Part shown: piece by piece, positions 1-9,545 of the stretch
How positions within the stretch are numbered: the stretch's first letter is position 1
How the letters are laid out: each line of letters begins with the position of its first letter
NCBI GenBank assembly: GCA_031002005.1
Contig: JARYHS010006964.1
Location: forward strand, 6,200,001 to 6,264,000
Source of the DNA: Vandiemenella viatica
Taxonomy: Eukaryota > Arthropoda > Insecta > Orthoptera > Morabidae
DNA length: 64,000 bases
Direction: 5' to 3'
Notes under the pieces: model-generated
What the model was told of the DNA's origin: nothing
Database searches by the model: none
Seen by the model: only the letters and a program-made list of their open reading frames with translations
Translations under genes and position numbers: made by a program

Positions 1-380
1 TTAAGATCTCCACCAATTATGACCTTGTTGCCCACAGCCATTATCAGGTCTAGGTCCTGTTCATGTAAGTTCTTATTTGGGGCTAGATACGCACTGACAA
101 ATACTATGTGTCCTTCTCTTGAGTGAATGCACACTGCTGTAGCCTCTAGGTCTATAAGTTGTGGCTTGGTTATTGGGGCGTGTGACAGGTTTTTGCGTAT
201 GGCTACAGCTGTGCCTCCTCCTCTTTGTCCCACTCTATCCGTTCTGTAAACTTGGTATCCAGTTAAACGAAAGGTGTCCGTTGGCTGAAGAAAAGTTTCT
301 GTTATTAACATGATGTCAATTTCTTCTCTGTTGAGAAAGGTCAGTAAGTTCATTTCTCTTGTTCTTAACGTTGTTTGCAT
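1..380 (-). CDS. LINE ORF2 N-terminus, APE-type endonuclease (partial)
   Basis: The minus-strand frame starting at the ATG at 380-378 overlaps the last 65 bases of ORF1 in another frame, a usual arrangement in this clade. The first about 125 codons encode the start of an apurinic-type endonuclease. Visible motifs are IDIMLITET (catalytic Glu in the TET motif), a GGGTAVAIRK loop and the IIGGDLN motif, which carries the Asp and Asn of the active site. The frame is open to the window edge at position 1, so the RT domain lies outside. The endonuclease nicks target DNA to start target-primed reverse transcription. Confidence 0.85.
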   Translation of the reverse strand, partial: MQTTLRTREMNLLTFLNREEIDIMLITETFLQPTDTFRLTGYQVYRTDRVGQRGGGTAVAIRKNLSHAPITKPQLIDLEATAVCIHSREGHIVFVSAYLAPNKNLHEQDLDLIMAVGNKVIIGGDL

Positions 381-1545
381 TCCATAAAGCTGCTGTCATG
401 TTTTTCAGATAGGGTGTTTGCGCCATTATTTCGCTTAGGGCCATTACACCTTCAAGCAAGACTAGTAGTTTTTGCAATCCTCGTGCTTTTTTCATTTTAA
501 CCATTGTTCTTTTTAAGATTTTGAAGAATTTTTCCATTTCTGAACCGAAAAAACTGGGTATGTCATCGGTTTCGTCCTCTGTTGATTCATTCTTATCTCT
601 CTTGTTGTGTTGGGACTTCTTTTGGCGGTCGTCATCGGATTCGTCTTCCATATAATCATTACTATCTTTGTTCTTCTTCTGATTTTTCTTTTTTAGGTCT
701 TGTCCATTTTTATTTGTTGATTGAGACTTATTGTTTGATTGATCATCCCCTGAAAGGGCGTTTGCGTATGAGCGAGTCTGTTGGCTGCTCTTATTTGGTT
801 CAGTCATTCTTTGTTTTATTCTTCTTAAGTTGTCTGTTTCGATGGCAGAGTTTTTATCTTTCTTGTCTTTTCCATCTTTTTCTTCTTGTCGCTTATTTGT
901 GCGTGGTGGGCGTAGCAGTTTCTGATACTCTGGGCAGCCTCGCCAAGAGGCTGCATGATCTCCCTGGCAATTGGCACACTTTGCTTTTTCCGTTTTGGGT
1001 AAGCGGCAATCCTTTGTCAAGTGTGACTTTGCACACTTGACACATCGGCTTGGAAGGTAGGAATAATTTGAAGTATGTCCGTGCCTCTGGCATTTGGTAC
1101 ATTGGGGTGGACCATTCTGAGAACGATACCGTTCTATTTGGACTCTCATATAAAGGATAGCTCGTTCATTGTAGATTCTGTCCGAGTGCTGGCCGCTTGG
1201 CAAAGTTACAGTGTATGTTGGGAGGGTGATGAGCTCCCTTGTCTCCTGATTTCGCTTTTTAAATTGGTGAACCGCTTGAATGTCGTAGCCTTTGGATCTG
1301 AGATCTTCCTCAATTTCTTCTGTTGCTGTGGAGGGTGGTAGTCCCTTAATAACAACTTTTAGAGGCCTGTCTTCTTGAATCTGATAGCTGTAATGGTTGA
1401 TACTGCTCTTCTTAAGGAAGTTCTGGATGATTAAGTGGTCTTCTTTGGATTCCGCATAATATTTCATGCAATCTCCTCTAAATACGCCTTTCAGTTCTCC
1501 AGTTATCATACTCTTTAGTCTCTTGTTCAAATCCGTGAAATTCAT
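316..1545 (-). CDS. LINE ORF1, gag-like nucleic-acid-binding protein
   Basis: This 409-residue open frame looks like the ORF1 protein of Jockey-clade retrotransposons, which coats element RNA and helps carry it to the target. Residues about 50-145 resemble the PRE_C2HC region that precedes the knuckles in this family (basic, with the GLPPST and LPSGQH type motifs). Three zinc knuckles follow: C149-C152-H157 with Ser162 where the fourth ligand is expected, C168-C171-H175-C180, and C190-C193-H197-C204. The C-terminal 200 residues are highly charged and low in complexity (Lys/Asp/Glu/Asn-rich), followed by a short hydrophobic helix-like segment near residues 345-385. ORF2 starts inside its 3' end. 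The Ser in knuckle 1 is the only obvious defect, and could be a variant of this lineage. Recognition is by motif order only. Confidence 0.85.
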   Translation of the reverse strand: MNFTDLNKRLKSMITGELKGVFRGDCMKYYAESKEDHLIIQNFLKKSSINHYSYQIQEDRPLKVVIKGLPPSTATEEIEEDLRSKGYDIQAVHQFKKRNQETRELITLPTYTVTLPSGQHSDRIYNERAILYMRVQIERYRSQNGPPQCTKCQRHGHTSNYSYLPSRCVKCAKSHLTKDCRLPKTEKAKCANCQGDHAASWRGCPEYQKLLRPPRTNKRQEEKDGKDKKDKNSAIETDNLRRIKQRMTEPNKSSQQTRSYANALSGDDQSNNKSQSTNKNGQDLKKKNQKKNKDSNDYMEDESDDDRQKKSQHNKRDKNESTEDETDDIPSFFGSEMEKFFKILKRTMVKMKKARGLQKLLVLLEGVMALSEIMAQTPYLKNMTAALWNANNVKNKRNELTDLSQQRRN

Positions 1546-1660
1546 TTTTCCAAATACAACGATTGGGGGAAGGTGTTGTTTTGGTTGGGCCGTGCTTATG
1601 TGTTACGATCTAAGTAACCTGTACCAAAATTATTATCTCGCGGTATAGCTCCTTATACGA

Positions 1661-2170
1661 CAATTTTATTAGTATATGCTGGTTTCATGAGTTATTATTT
1701 CAGTTTCACGTAAGTAGTTCCAGTCATGTAGCAACGTGTTACAGTATGATTATTAAGTTAAGCTGTAATGTTTGCTCTTTGTATCCAGAACTATTCAAAC
1801 ATAAATTATTCTCAGTGGTCCATGCTGAACAGACAGCTTCGTGTGCAGCGTTTCGTTTAAGGTATCTTGTATGTGTGGCATGAAACGATATCGAATATTA
1901 GTTTATTTAACACCAAATGCGGTACTATTTCATATGGCATAGGCACTAAATTGCGCCGCGATTGGCGCGTGTGATAAGAGTTCAACAAAATGTAGGCAAT
2001 AAAAATTGAAACATTTTTTTTCCATTTTATCGGTAAATACTTCTCGGTGAAGCGGATCTGTGGCTGGCTACACTATGGATTATATAACGAAAGCTAAATG
2101 GCGTGCTGCGTGCTGAAGTGAATGCGTGTTTTTACCCATAATCCCGGATGGTAGTTTGTCTTCTTAAACC
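1661..2170. other. No gene recognised
   Basis: AT-rich sequence between the Jockey ORF1 and the Harbinger relic. Part of it may be the 5' UTR of the Jockey element. I see no coding motif. Confidence 0.4.
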
Positions 2171-2843
2171 AAGGAACCTGTAGACGATCAAATTTATTTG
2201 AAAATTTGTTGGTCAAACATCACGCTTTCATCAAACAAAAGCGCGAACGCTCAAACCAAAGACCAAACTAATTTGTCAAACTTGCCTTTAGTTTCATTAT
2301 CTGGACGTGACGCGTGCCGCAATGAGTAATAAAGATGAAACATTTGTGGTATTGAGGAGAAAAAATAAAGCATAGATTTTGGTCTAGACTTTTGTTGAAA
2401 TTAAGAGAAAAATATAGCCACGATAATTTACTAGGAGAAATATTATACACAGGACCAGGAGCTTACACTAACGTCCTCCACATGGACCATAAATCTTTTG
2501 AGTTCCTATCATTACTAAATCTTCGCACTAAAAAAATTGACACAGTAATGAGCAAATTTATACCAGCTACTCAAAATTATAAATACCCGTGGGGTATCTA
2601 GCTACTGGCGCTGATTTTGAAAATTAAAAATTTCACAAAATTGTTTGCATCTCGTAAGGGCTAAAAATACCATTGTAACTTGTGAAGCATTTAAGTAAAA
2701 CATTACATCAAACACGCCGTCAATCAAAATTTCCATCAAACTCACACATTATTTGACAATGTGTCAAACAATGCTGAAGGTGATAGCAAAATTTAACAAA
2801 CATTTGCAATTTGACAAACAATTGGACTGTCTACAGGCGCCTT
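2171..2843 (+). mobile_element. PIF/Harbinger-like DNA transposon remnant
   Basis: The left end carries CCTGTAGAC at about 2177 and the right end carries its inverted form GTCTACAGG at 2829, giving imperfect terminal inverted repeats that both start AAGG when read inwards. The element is only about 670 bp, far shorter than an autonomous Harbinger, and contains the N-terminal part of a HARBI1-like nuclease. No clean 3 bp target duplication could be fixed, so the exact ends are uncertain. Confidence 0.55.
2371..2601 (+). pseudogene. HARBI1-like nuclease, N-terminal fragment
   Basis: The frame beginning HRFWSRLLLKLREKY continues through GAYTNVLHMDHKSFEFL to a stop at 2599-2601. This order (R-F-W, a basic stretch, then Y-x-x-x-L-x-M-x-x-x-x-F-x-x-L) is the N-terminal hallmark of HARBI1/PIF transposase-derived nucleases, as is the later T-x-M-x-x-x-I-P-A-T. 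The catalytic DDE core is absent, so this is a truncated relic. Upstream in-frame codons reach a stop at 2353-2355, and no convincing start was found. The call rests on motif spacing alone. Confidence 0.55.
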
Positions 2844-2918
2844 AAGAACAAAGTTCTGTAGTTGTTGATAGACAGTCGGAAGCAGTTTCTGTTTTCCACA
2901 ACTCTTACTAGAGATATA

Positions 2919-3432
2919 CAGGGTTTGTCCGGAAAGTAATAGGACTGATTTTTTTCCGCCGCGATTGTACTTCAGAGCGTGCGCGTACCGACTGGATTCG
3001 GTAGAGGGGGTTCCTAGCTAACAATCGAGCGGCTGGTCAATTGTCTCCGAGCACCTGGAGAGTAGGGCCAGGCATTTTCGCGCGACGTGTTTCTGTGAGT
3101 TGTGCAAGCCGAAAATGCAGCGTTCGTTAGAGCAGAGGTACGCGATTAAATTCTGTGTGAAACTCGGTAAATCTGCGACAGAGACGTTTGATATGATCAA
3201 GCAGGCTTACCCAGATGTTGCTTTAGCAAGATGTGGTGTGTTTCGGTGTCACCAGGCCTTTTTGGAGGGCCGGGAAGAGGTCGCCGATGAAGACCGTGCT
3301 GGAAGACCTTCGACTTCGACAAACACCGACAATGTGACTCGTGTGCGCAAAGTTTTGAACACAGACCGTCGACTAAGTATTCGTTTAATTGCCCAGATGT
3401 TAAATTTACCAAAATCTCCCACCCGAATGTAA
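2919..3432 (+). mobile_element. mariner-family transposon, 5' part only
   Basis: CAGGGTTTGTCCGGAAAGTA begins at 2919 directly after a TA at 2917-2918, as expected for a mariner terminal inverted repeat inserted at TA. A transposase N-terminus follows about 200 bp later. The catalytic domain and the right inverted repeat are missing, so the copy is 3'-truncated near 3415. Confidence 0.8.
3115..3432 (+). pseudogene. mariner transposase N-terminal domain (truncated)
   Basis: The ATG at 3115 opens a frame of about 105 codons beginning MQRSLEQRYAIKFCVKLGK. This is the first helix-turn-helix (HTH_48 type) of mariner transposases. It is followed by VFRCHQAFLEGREEVADED, the GRPSTS linker and the second HTH (RRLSIRLIAQMLNLPKS). 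These two HTHs normally bind the terminal repeat. Similarity stops at KS; the last few codons and the stop at 3430-3432 are non-homologous sequence. The DDD catalytic triad is wholly absent, so the protein could bind DNA at most. A slightly earlier in-frame codon exists, but the family start is the 3115 Met. Confidence 0.82.
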
Positions 3433-3870
3433 CTCTTGCTACTTATTATGTATTTCCTAGTACCCAGGTCCTAGTTAGACAGAAACTTTTTTTTTTTGAC
3501 ATTTGTTGTAAGTACTGTCTGTATAAGAGTAGTGCTCCTGCTTTCTACCAATATTGAATGGGAAATAGAAACAGAGTTGTTAGCAGTACAGTCTGCTTTC
3601 AGAATGATATATTTATCCGCGTAGAGCTAACATCATTCAGGGGTTGTAGTAATGCTGTCAGGAAGGGGAGATCCGGGATTAAATTCCTTTTATTTTAAAG
3701 GAAGATGCTTACTAATTGAAGTTCTAAATGTAATTTGAACTGATAGTAACTGATTTAACGACTTTTAAAAAAATAAGAAAACATTGTTCGTAGGAATTGC
3801 AGATGTTGGTTTCGTATTTGTATTAGTATTATTTATTACTAATTGTTATTTTTGTTTGATATCTGTTACT
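3433..3870. other. No feature recognised
   Basis: AT-rich spacer between the mariner fragment and the SINE, without coding or structural signals that I can support. Confidence 0.4.
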
Positions 3871-4036
3871 GAGCGTGATGGGTGAGTGGTTAACGCTCTG
3901 GCCTCACATTCAGGAGGACAGCGGTTCGAATCCCCGTCCAGGCATCCAGATTTGGGTTTTCCATGGTTTCCCCAAATCACTCCAGGCGAATTCCGGGACA
4001 CTTCCTTGAAAAGGCCATGGCCGAATTCCTTCCCCT
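3871..4036 (+). repeat. tRNA-derived SINE, 5' part (runs into gap)
   Basis: A tRNA-like head has a box A-like TGGGTGAGTGGTTA near 3880 and a perfect box B, GGTTCGAATCC, at 3923-3933. It is followed by the conserved body containing CCATGGTTTCCCCAAATCAC and the CTTGAAAAGGCCATGGCCGA segment. The same body recurs at 8556, 12488, 15675 and (reversed) 44122. The A and B boxes would drive RNA polymerase III transcription. The assembly gap removes the 3' end. Confidence 0.85.
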
Positions 4037-5036
4037 NNNNNNNNNNNNNNNNNNNNNNNNNNNNNNNNNNNNNNNNNNNNNNNNNNNNNNNNNNNNNNNN
4101 NNNNNNNNNNNNNNNNNNNNNNNNNNNNNNNNNNNNNNNNNNNNNNNNNNNNNNNNNNNNNNNNNNNNNNNNNNNNNNNNNNNNNNNNNNNNNNNNNNNN
4201 NNNNNNNNNNNNNNNNNNNNNNNNNNNNNNNNNNNNNNNNNNNNNNNNNNNNNNNNNNNNNNNNNNNNNNNNNNNNNNNNNNNNNNNNNNNNNNNNNNNN
4301 NNNNNNNNNNNNNNNNNNNNNNNNNNNNNNNNNNNNNNNNNNNNNNNNNNNNNNNNNNNNNNNNNNNNNNNNNNNNNNNNNNNNNNNNNNNNNNNNNNNN
4401 NNNNNNNNNNNNNNNNNNNNNNNNNNNNNNNNNNNNNNNNNNNNNNNNNNNNNNNNNNNNNNNNNNNNNNNNNNNNNNNNNNNNNNNNNNNNNNNNNNNN
4501 NNNNNNNNNNNNNNNNNNNNNNNNNNNNNNNNNNNNNNNNNNNNNNNNNNNNNNNNNNNNNNNNNNNNNNNNNNNNNNNNNNNNNNNNNNNNNNNNNNNN
4601 NNNNNNNNNNNNNNNNNNNNNNNNNNNNNNNNNNNNNNNNNNNNNNNNNNNNNNNNNNNNNNNNNNNNNNNNNNNNNNNNNNNNNNNNNNNNNNNNNNNN
4701 NNNNNNNNNNNNNNNNNNNNNNNNNNNNNNNNNNNNNNNNNNNNNNNNNNNNNNNNNNNNNNNNNNNNNNNNNNNNNNNNNNNNNNNNNNNNNNNNNNNN
4801 NNNNNNNNNNNNNNNNNNNNNNNNNNNNNNNNNNNNNNNNNNNNNNNNNNNNNNNNNNNNNNNNNNNNNNNNNNNNNNNNNNNNNNNNNNNNNNNNNNNN
4901 NNNNNNNNNNNNNNNNNNNNNNNNNNNNNNNNNNNNNNNNNNNNNNNNNNNNNNNNNNNNNNNNNNNNNNNNNNNNNNNNNNNNNNNNNNNNNNNNNNNN
5001 NNNNNNNNNNNNNNNNNNNNNNNNNNNNNNNNNNNN
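4037..5036. other. Assembly gap, exactly 1000 N
   Basis: A run of exactly 1000 undetermined bases. Any reading frame across it is meaningless. The exact length suggests a placeholder of unknown true size. Confidence 0.99.
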
Positions 5037-5961
5037 GCCTATAGTTGTTCTGGTGTCCTATAAAGTATCTTTATACTGCTTTTTAGTCCTAATCCTTAAA
5101 GTAATGAAGCATAAAAGCAGTTTTGTGATCATTATGTGGTCAGAGTCTTCTTTACAGTCATGTTCAGGCATCTCAAGGAGGCAGTTCTGTATCAGTAGCA
5201 GTGTCTGATAATGTGGCATCATCTTCTTGGACATTGTATTGCACTCAGTCAAGCAAATAGTGTAGTTAATATAGATTGACAAAGCCTCCTGTGATAGCCA
5301 TAAAAATAACACTACTTGATGTTTTTGTTATTTTTGGTTGTTTCCACCTACCTGTTTATGGCATTCTCTGTAGACCTAGGCATTTAGAATGCCCGTATAT
5401 TTTAGATCTTTCTATTCAGTTTTATGTGGTTCTTAATTGTCTTGCTCTGCATCTTTTCAAGCACATGTAATAACTATCCAATATAATTTGTATACAAGGG
5501 AATCTTTTTTATTTTCCTTCATTAAAATTATTTACTAACTATGTTACAATTTATTCAAGAATCTATCTAATAAAATATTAATACTGAAATATCTACAAAT
5601 CTGAAAATAATTTTATTAGCAGTTGCTAGCACATCAAGACTTACAGTCTGATTGGTACAGAAGCCACTCCTTTTATGATTATATTCATCACTGTTGTCGG
5701 AATTTTTCTTTTATCATTTGAGTAGGCTATTACAGCTTTATGGATGGCAGAAGTTGCATTATTTCTTTTTCCAGCCTATTATCCAGTAATTTAACTTGTA
5801 GTAATTTCTCCTTTGAGCCTCACCTTATTATTATGGTCCTCTCTGTAGTCTTATTTGGAGACAGTGTTTAGGGAGATCTGATTTTCAATGCACCTATTTT
5901 ATAAAGGATAAGCCAAGTGTTACTAATAAAGTGTCACCTCACAAGAGTTATCCAACCTTCT
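5037..5961. other. No feature recognised
   Basis: AT-rich sequence after the gap without a recognisable gene or repeat. Confidence 0.4.
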
Positions 5962-7885
5962 ATCTGTATTCATCTACATCCGTACTCTGTAAATCACAAA
6001 CATTGTGGGTTGCAGAGGGTGCTAAGCACGAATTCCGAATAGTGCGAGGAAAGAAGGAATACATAAAGGTATCAGTACGGCATCTTATTTCTCTAATCTT
6101 ATCCCTCTGGTCATTGCAACCTATATGAGTTGCCAGAAGAAGAATTTCATTGTACTCGAAATTTAATTTTTTTCGCATATTCTCCAATAAATTTGAACAC
6201 AAGCTGTGCCATCTGTCTTCCAAACTATCCCAGCACAATCTGTGTATCAATACTGTGACACTTTCATAAGGGCTGTAACAACAAGTCACAAATCCAGTGA
6301 CTCTTCTCTGCACCCTCTCCACTGGGTCAATCAGAACCTTGTGATACGGATCCCAAACTCCACAACAGTAATCCAGATGCAGACGCTCTAATGTTTTATA
6401 CACTATCGCCTTTGTGTGAGCATTACAATTCCTCAAAATATGACCTACGATTTGTAATTTAGAATTTGCCTTGCCTACGACGGAAGTTATGTGCATGTCT
6501 CATTTCAGGTTGTTTTGTACTATCACCCCCAAATACTTCACGGAATCACCTGTGTCAATAACTGAATTGTTTATTTTGTACTCCTGAACAGACTGATTCT
6601 TTTTGTTACTACTTATTCAAATTGCCTTGTACTTTCTGCAGTTAAGTGTAAGCTGCCATTTATGGCACCAATCGAAAATAGCATCCAAATCGCACTGAAT
6701 TTCTAAATAATCGTTGGAGCACCTTATTTCCCTATAGATAACTGCATCGTTGGCAAACAATCGCAACCAGCATTTGACATTGTCTCCTAGATCGTTTATA
6801 AATATTTAGAAGAAAAGTGGTCCTATTAAACTTCCTTGAGGAATGCCCGAAGTAACATTTATCTGAGAAGAGGCTTCCCTGTCAACAACGACATACTGAG
6901 ATTGACCAGTTAGAAAATCACATATCCATTCGCAAATCTGAGCCGAAATACCGTAAGCTCGAATCTTCGCTAAAAGTCGATTGTATGGCACAGAATCAAA
7001 AGCTTTCAGAAAATCCAAGAAAACTGCATCAACTTGCGAACCTGCATCCATAACTTTCATTACGTCATGGGAAAATAGGGTCAATTGTGTTTCACATGAT
7101 CTCTTCTTCCAAAATCCGTGTTGACACAGTATATTTCTTATCTAGAAATTTCATAATGTTCGAGCATATGACATGTTCCAGAATTCTGCTGCAGACAGAT
7201 GTTAGAGATACGGGTCGCTAATTCCTAGGATCACTCTGATCTCCTTTCTTAAAAACGGGAATTACTTGGTCTATTTTCCAGCTAGAAGGTACTTTTTTCT
7301 CTTCTAAGGATTTACGAAATATATCTGACAGAAATGGTTGAATATCCTCCGCGTATTCAGAAAATACTCTTACCGGTATACCATCAGGACCCGGCGCTTT
7401 ACCCCACTTCAGGAGTTTTAATTGCTTTACAATACCTACGCTATCACTTTCTATCGTATCCATCTCTAATTCCACACAATGTGATAAAGTGGGCATGTTT
7501 TCCATGTTTTCGCGTGTGAATGAATTTTTGATTGCCTTTGCCGTGGCTGTCTTCAACTTCCTGTCTGTCTTTTATTAGAACTGGCTTATTGTTCCCACTA
7601 CAACTAAACTTTTTTACATACAACCAAAATTTCTTAGGGTTTTCAGTGGAGCTCTTAAAGAGAGAATTGGCACGAAAGTCATTAAAGGCCTCACACATTG
7701 CTATCATTAGAAACTTTCTTTCCTCCCTGGTTGCTAGGAGGTCTCTGCAGGCCTTGTGTTCTACTAATATATATTTAGTTGCAGTTTCTGAAGCTTGTTT
7801 GTACATTGATTGTGCCCATAATTTTCCTGATACATATGGTTTTCTTGCCACTTTCCATTGGATTCAATCAAGGTATGATGACTTA
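5962..7885 (-). pseudogene. CR1/L2-type LINE ORF2, 5'-truncated and frameshifted
   Basis: Minus-strand pieces in several frames read in order as one reverse transcriptase. A pre-RT linker (ARKPYVSGKLWAQS, then ENPKKFWLYVKK) is at 7885-7530. RT block GKAPGPDGIP with VIPVFKKGD is at about 7400-7230. FLDFLKAFDSVPYNRLL and SGIPQGSLIGPLFF are at 7084-6806. The C-terminal region RRVTGFVTCCYSPYESVTVL to FFPRTIRNS is at 6496-6010. The element ends near the GATGTAGATGAATAC motif at about 5962. The endonuclease is missing. The FADD catalytic box reads FAND, so an active-site Asp is lost, and several frameshifts and stops break the frame. A second fragment of the same family is at 24690-25455. Clade assignment within the CR1/L2 group is tentative. 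Confidence 0.82.
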
Positions 7886-8555
7886 TATTTCCAACTGCTC
7901 TCCTACTTCAAAAAAACTTCGCTGTGATTCTGTTTCTTATTGGCAAATAAGTGTCTGTGCTTGTACTTATCCAATTGTGGTAATTAGATTGGCAGCATGC
8001 TTGATTTCTGACCTTGAGGTCATAAACACTTACCACTTCATACAATACAATTTTTTTGTCTGTTGCTATTACTATCCGATAGCTCTCCAAATCTGAGATG
8101 CAAATACATTTTGATCATTTTAATCTTTCTATATATTTTATTTATTTCCACACTATTCCTTAGAATATTATTATGTCTAGTTAGTACTCTTCAGATTGAA
8201 ATCGTTTTGTCATTCTTGACCTAATGTGTGTAAAGATTTTTAGTATGAAGGAATTGGGTGTCTGTTCAGGAAACATTGAGAATTTAGAGCAATAATTGTT
8301 TTAAATTTGGTAATAGTTGTCTTAGATTAATTTCTTAATATTTTCAGTATCACATTCTATTTTATTTCAGAACATAGTTTACATTTACACTGCACTTAAT
8401 ATTAATAACTAATTCACAATGGCCATCTGGAATTTTCTGAATATGGCCATCGCATCTGTTCACTACAGTTGGGTACAGCACTAAAGCATTGTAGATACCT
8501 GCCATTTACTGGACCTAGTCTCTGATAATATAGTATTGCTTTTCAACCCATTTAG
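7886..8555. other. No feature recognised
   Basis: AT-rich flank upstream of the truncated LINE. It shows no supported coding motif. Confidence 0.4.
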
Positions 8556-8735
8556 AGGATGCAGGTTCGATTTCCCATCTGACTAATCAGATTTTGATTT
8601 ACCATGGTTTCCTAAAATCACTCTGGGTTAAAGAGGATAGCTCTTCAAAGGGCTAAACACCTTCCATTTTCTTACCCCCAGGTCTTTCTCACCTCTATTG
8701 GCCTCAATACCAATGGGATGTGTTTAAATTTATTA
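8556..8735 (+). repeat. Diverged SINE of the same tRNA-derived superfamily
   Basis: Contains a box B-like GGTTCGATTTCCC near 8574 and the core ACCATGGTTTCCTAAAATCA, then an AT-rich tail. Like the copy at 15675 it reads TTTCCTAAAATCACTCT where the 3871/12488/44122 group reads TTTCCCCAAATCACTCC, suggesting an older or different subfamily. It abuts the tail of a LINE in the opposite orientation. Confidence 0.65.
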
Positions 8736-9545
8736 ATTTAATTTAATTGCAATGTAGCACAGGCTCCGGTGGCAATTTCCCTACACACCCATCTTCCCCC
8801 TATCCTGCACCTACCTACATTTGCCCTCTATAAATTTTATCTTTAAATTCTTTCAAATCCTTCGGTAAATTATTCATCATTTCTCTTGGTAACTCATCCC
8901 AATCCCTGACACCCTTACCTAAAAAAGAGAATCTTCCCACACCCTTGTGCCTGAAATCGAGTGCCAGCTTGTGGTCATGGTCATCTTTTCCCTTCCATGC
9001 ACTACTTTTCATACCTATTGCAATATCTTTCCATGCCTCATCGCCAGTATATGCCCTGTACACTCCCATGACCCTCTTCATCCTCCTCCTGTCTTGCAAT
9101 GAATCCCATTCCAGCTCCTTTATCATATCCGTCGCTCATTGCATTCTGCGATAATTTCCAGAAACAAATCTAGGAGCCCTTTTTTGCACCCTCTACAACT
9201 TCTGTATTTGATACGTAAAATGAGGGCCCCATACTACACTACCATATTCAAGCAATGGTCTGACCAACGTTTTGTAACCCAATTCCTTGACTTCTTTCAT
9301 ACATCCCCTCATCACTTTCTCCAACAAGTGTAGAACTTTGAAACCTTTTTCTACCACCTGTCCTATGTGTCCTGCCCAGTTAAGTTTGTTATCAAAAGTA
9401 ATTCCAAGATATTTACATTTCAAGTCTTCATCAAGCAATTCTTTCCCCATCTTATATTCATAATTAACCTTTTGTTTTTTATTTGTGTATCTAATAAGCT
9501 GACTATTCTTTGCATTTATATTCATTCCATATTTACCATATTACC
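8736..9545 (-). pseudogene. CR1/L2-type LINE 3' fragment (second family)
   Basis: Two minus-strand frames joined by a frameshift near 9190 give the C-terminal third of a LINE ORF2: KYLGITFDNKLNWAGHIGQV, VRPLLEYGSVVWGPH, RFVSGNYRR, ELEWDSLQDRRRMKR and a final RDWDELPREMMNNLPKDLKE. The stop is at 8815, followed by a short 3' UTR. The RT catalytic blocks are missing, so the copy is 5'-truncated. Relatives of the same family lie at 27100-28036, 41301-42090 and 63490-64000. I infer that this family is abundant in the genome. Confidence 0.82.

Larger units (their letters stand above)
1..1660 (-). mobile_element. Jockey-clade non-LTR retrotransposon, 5' half
   Basis: Two overlapping reading frames on the minus strand give the LINE layout of a gag-like ORF1 followed by an endonuclease-bearing ORF2. 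The window edge cuts the element inside the endonuclease, so the RT and 3' end are not visible. The right boundary (5' end) is not resolved; I place it loosely just upstream of ORF1. Both visible frames are open, which makes this the least decayed retroelement of the window. Confidence 0.85.

Noticed and set aside
582..1040. Plus-strand frame rich in hydrophobic residues
   Set aside because: Antisense shadow of the LINE ORF1; the Leu/Phe-rich composition comes from reading Lys/Glu codons backwards.
3871..3945. tRNA gene suggested by box A and box B sequences
   Set aside because: The sequence continues into a repeated SINE body, and the same unit occurs several times in the window. It is a SINE head rather than a functional tRNA.
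3886..5208. Long frames of 350-440 codons across N runs here and at 27858-29129 and 46923-48186
   Set aside because: They are open only because unknown bases cannot be read as stops. The real sequence on either side is SINE, LINE or unassigned DNA.
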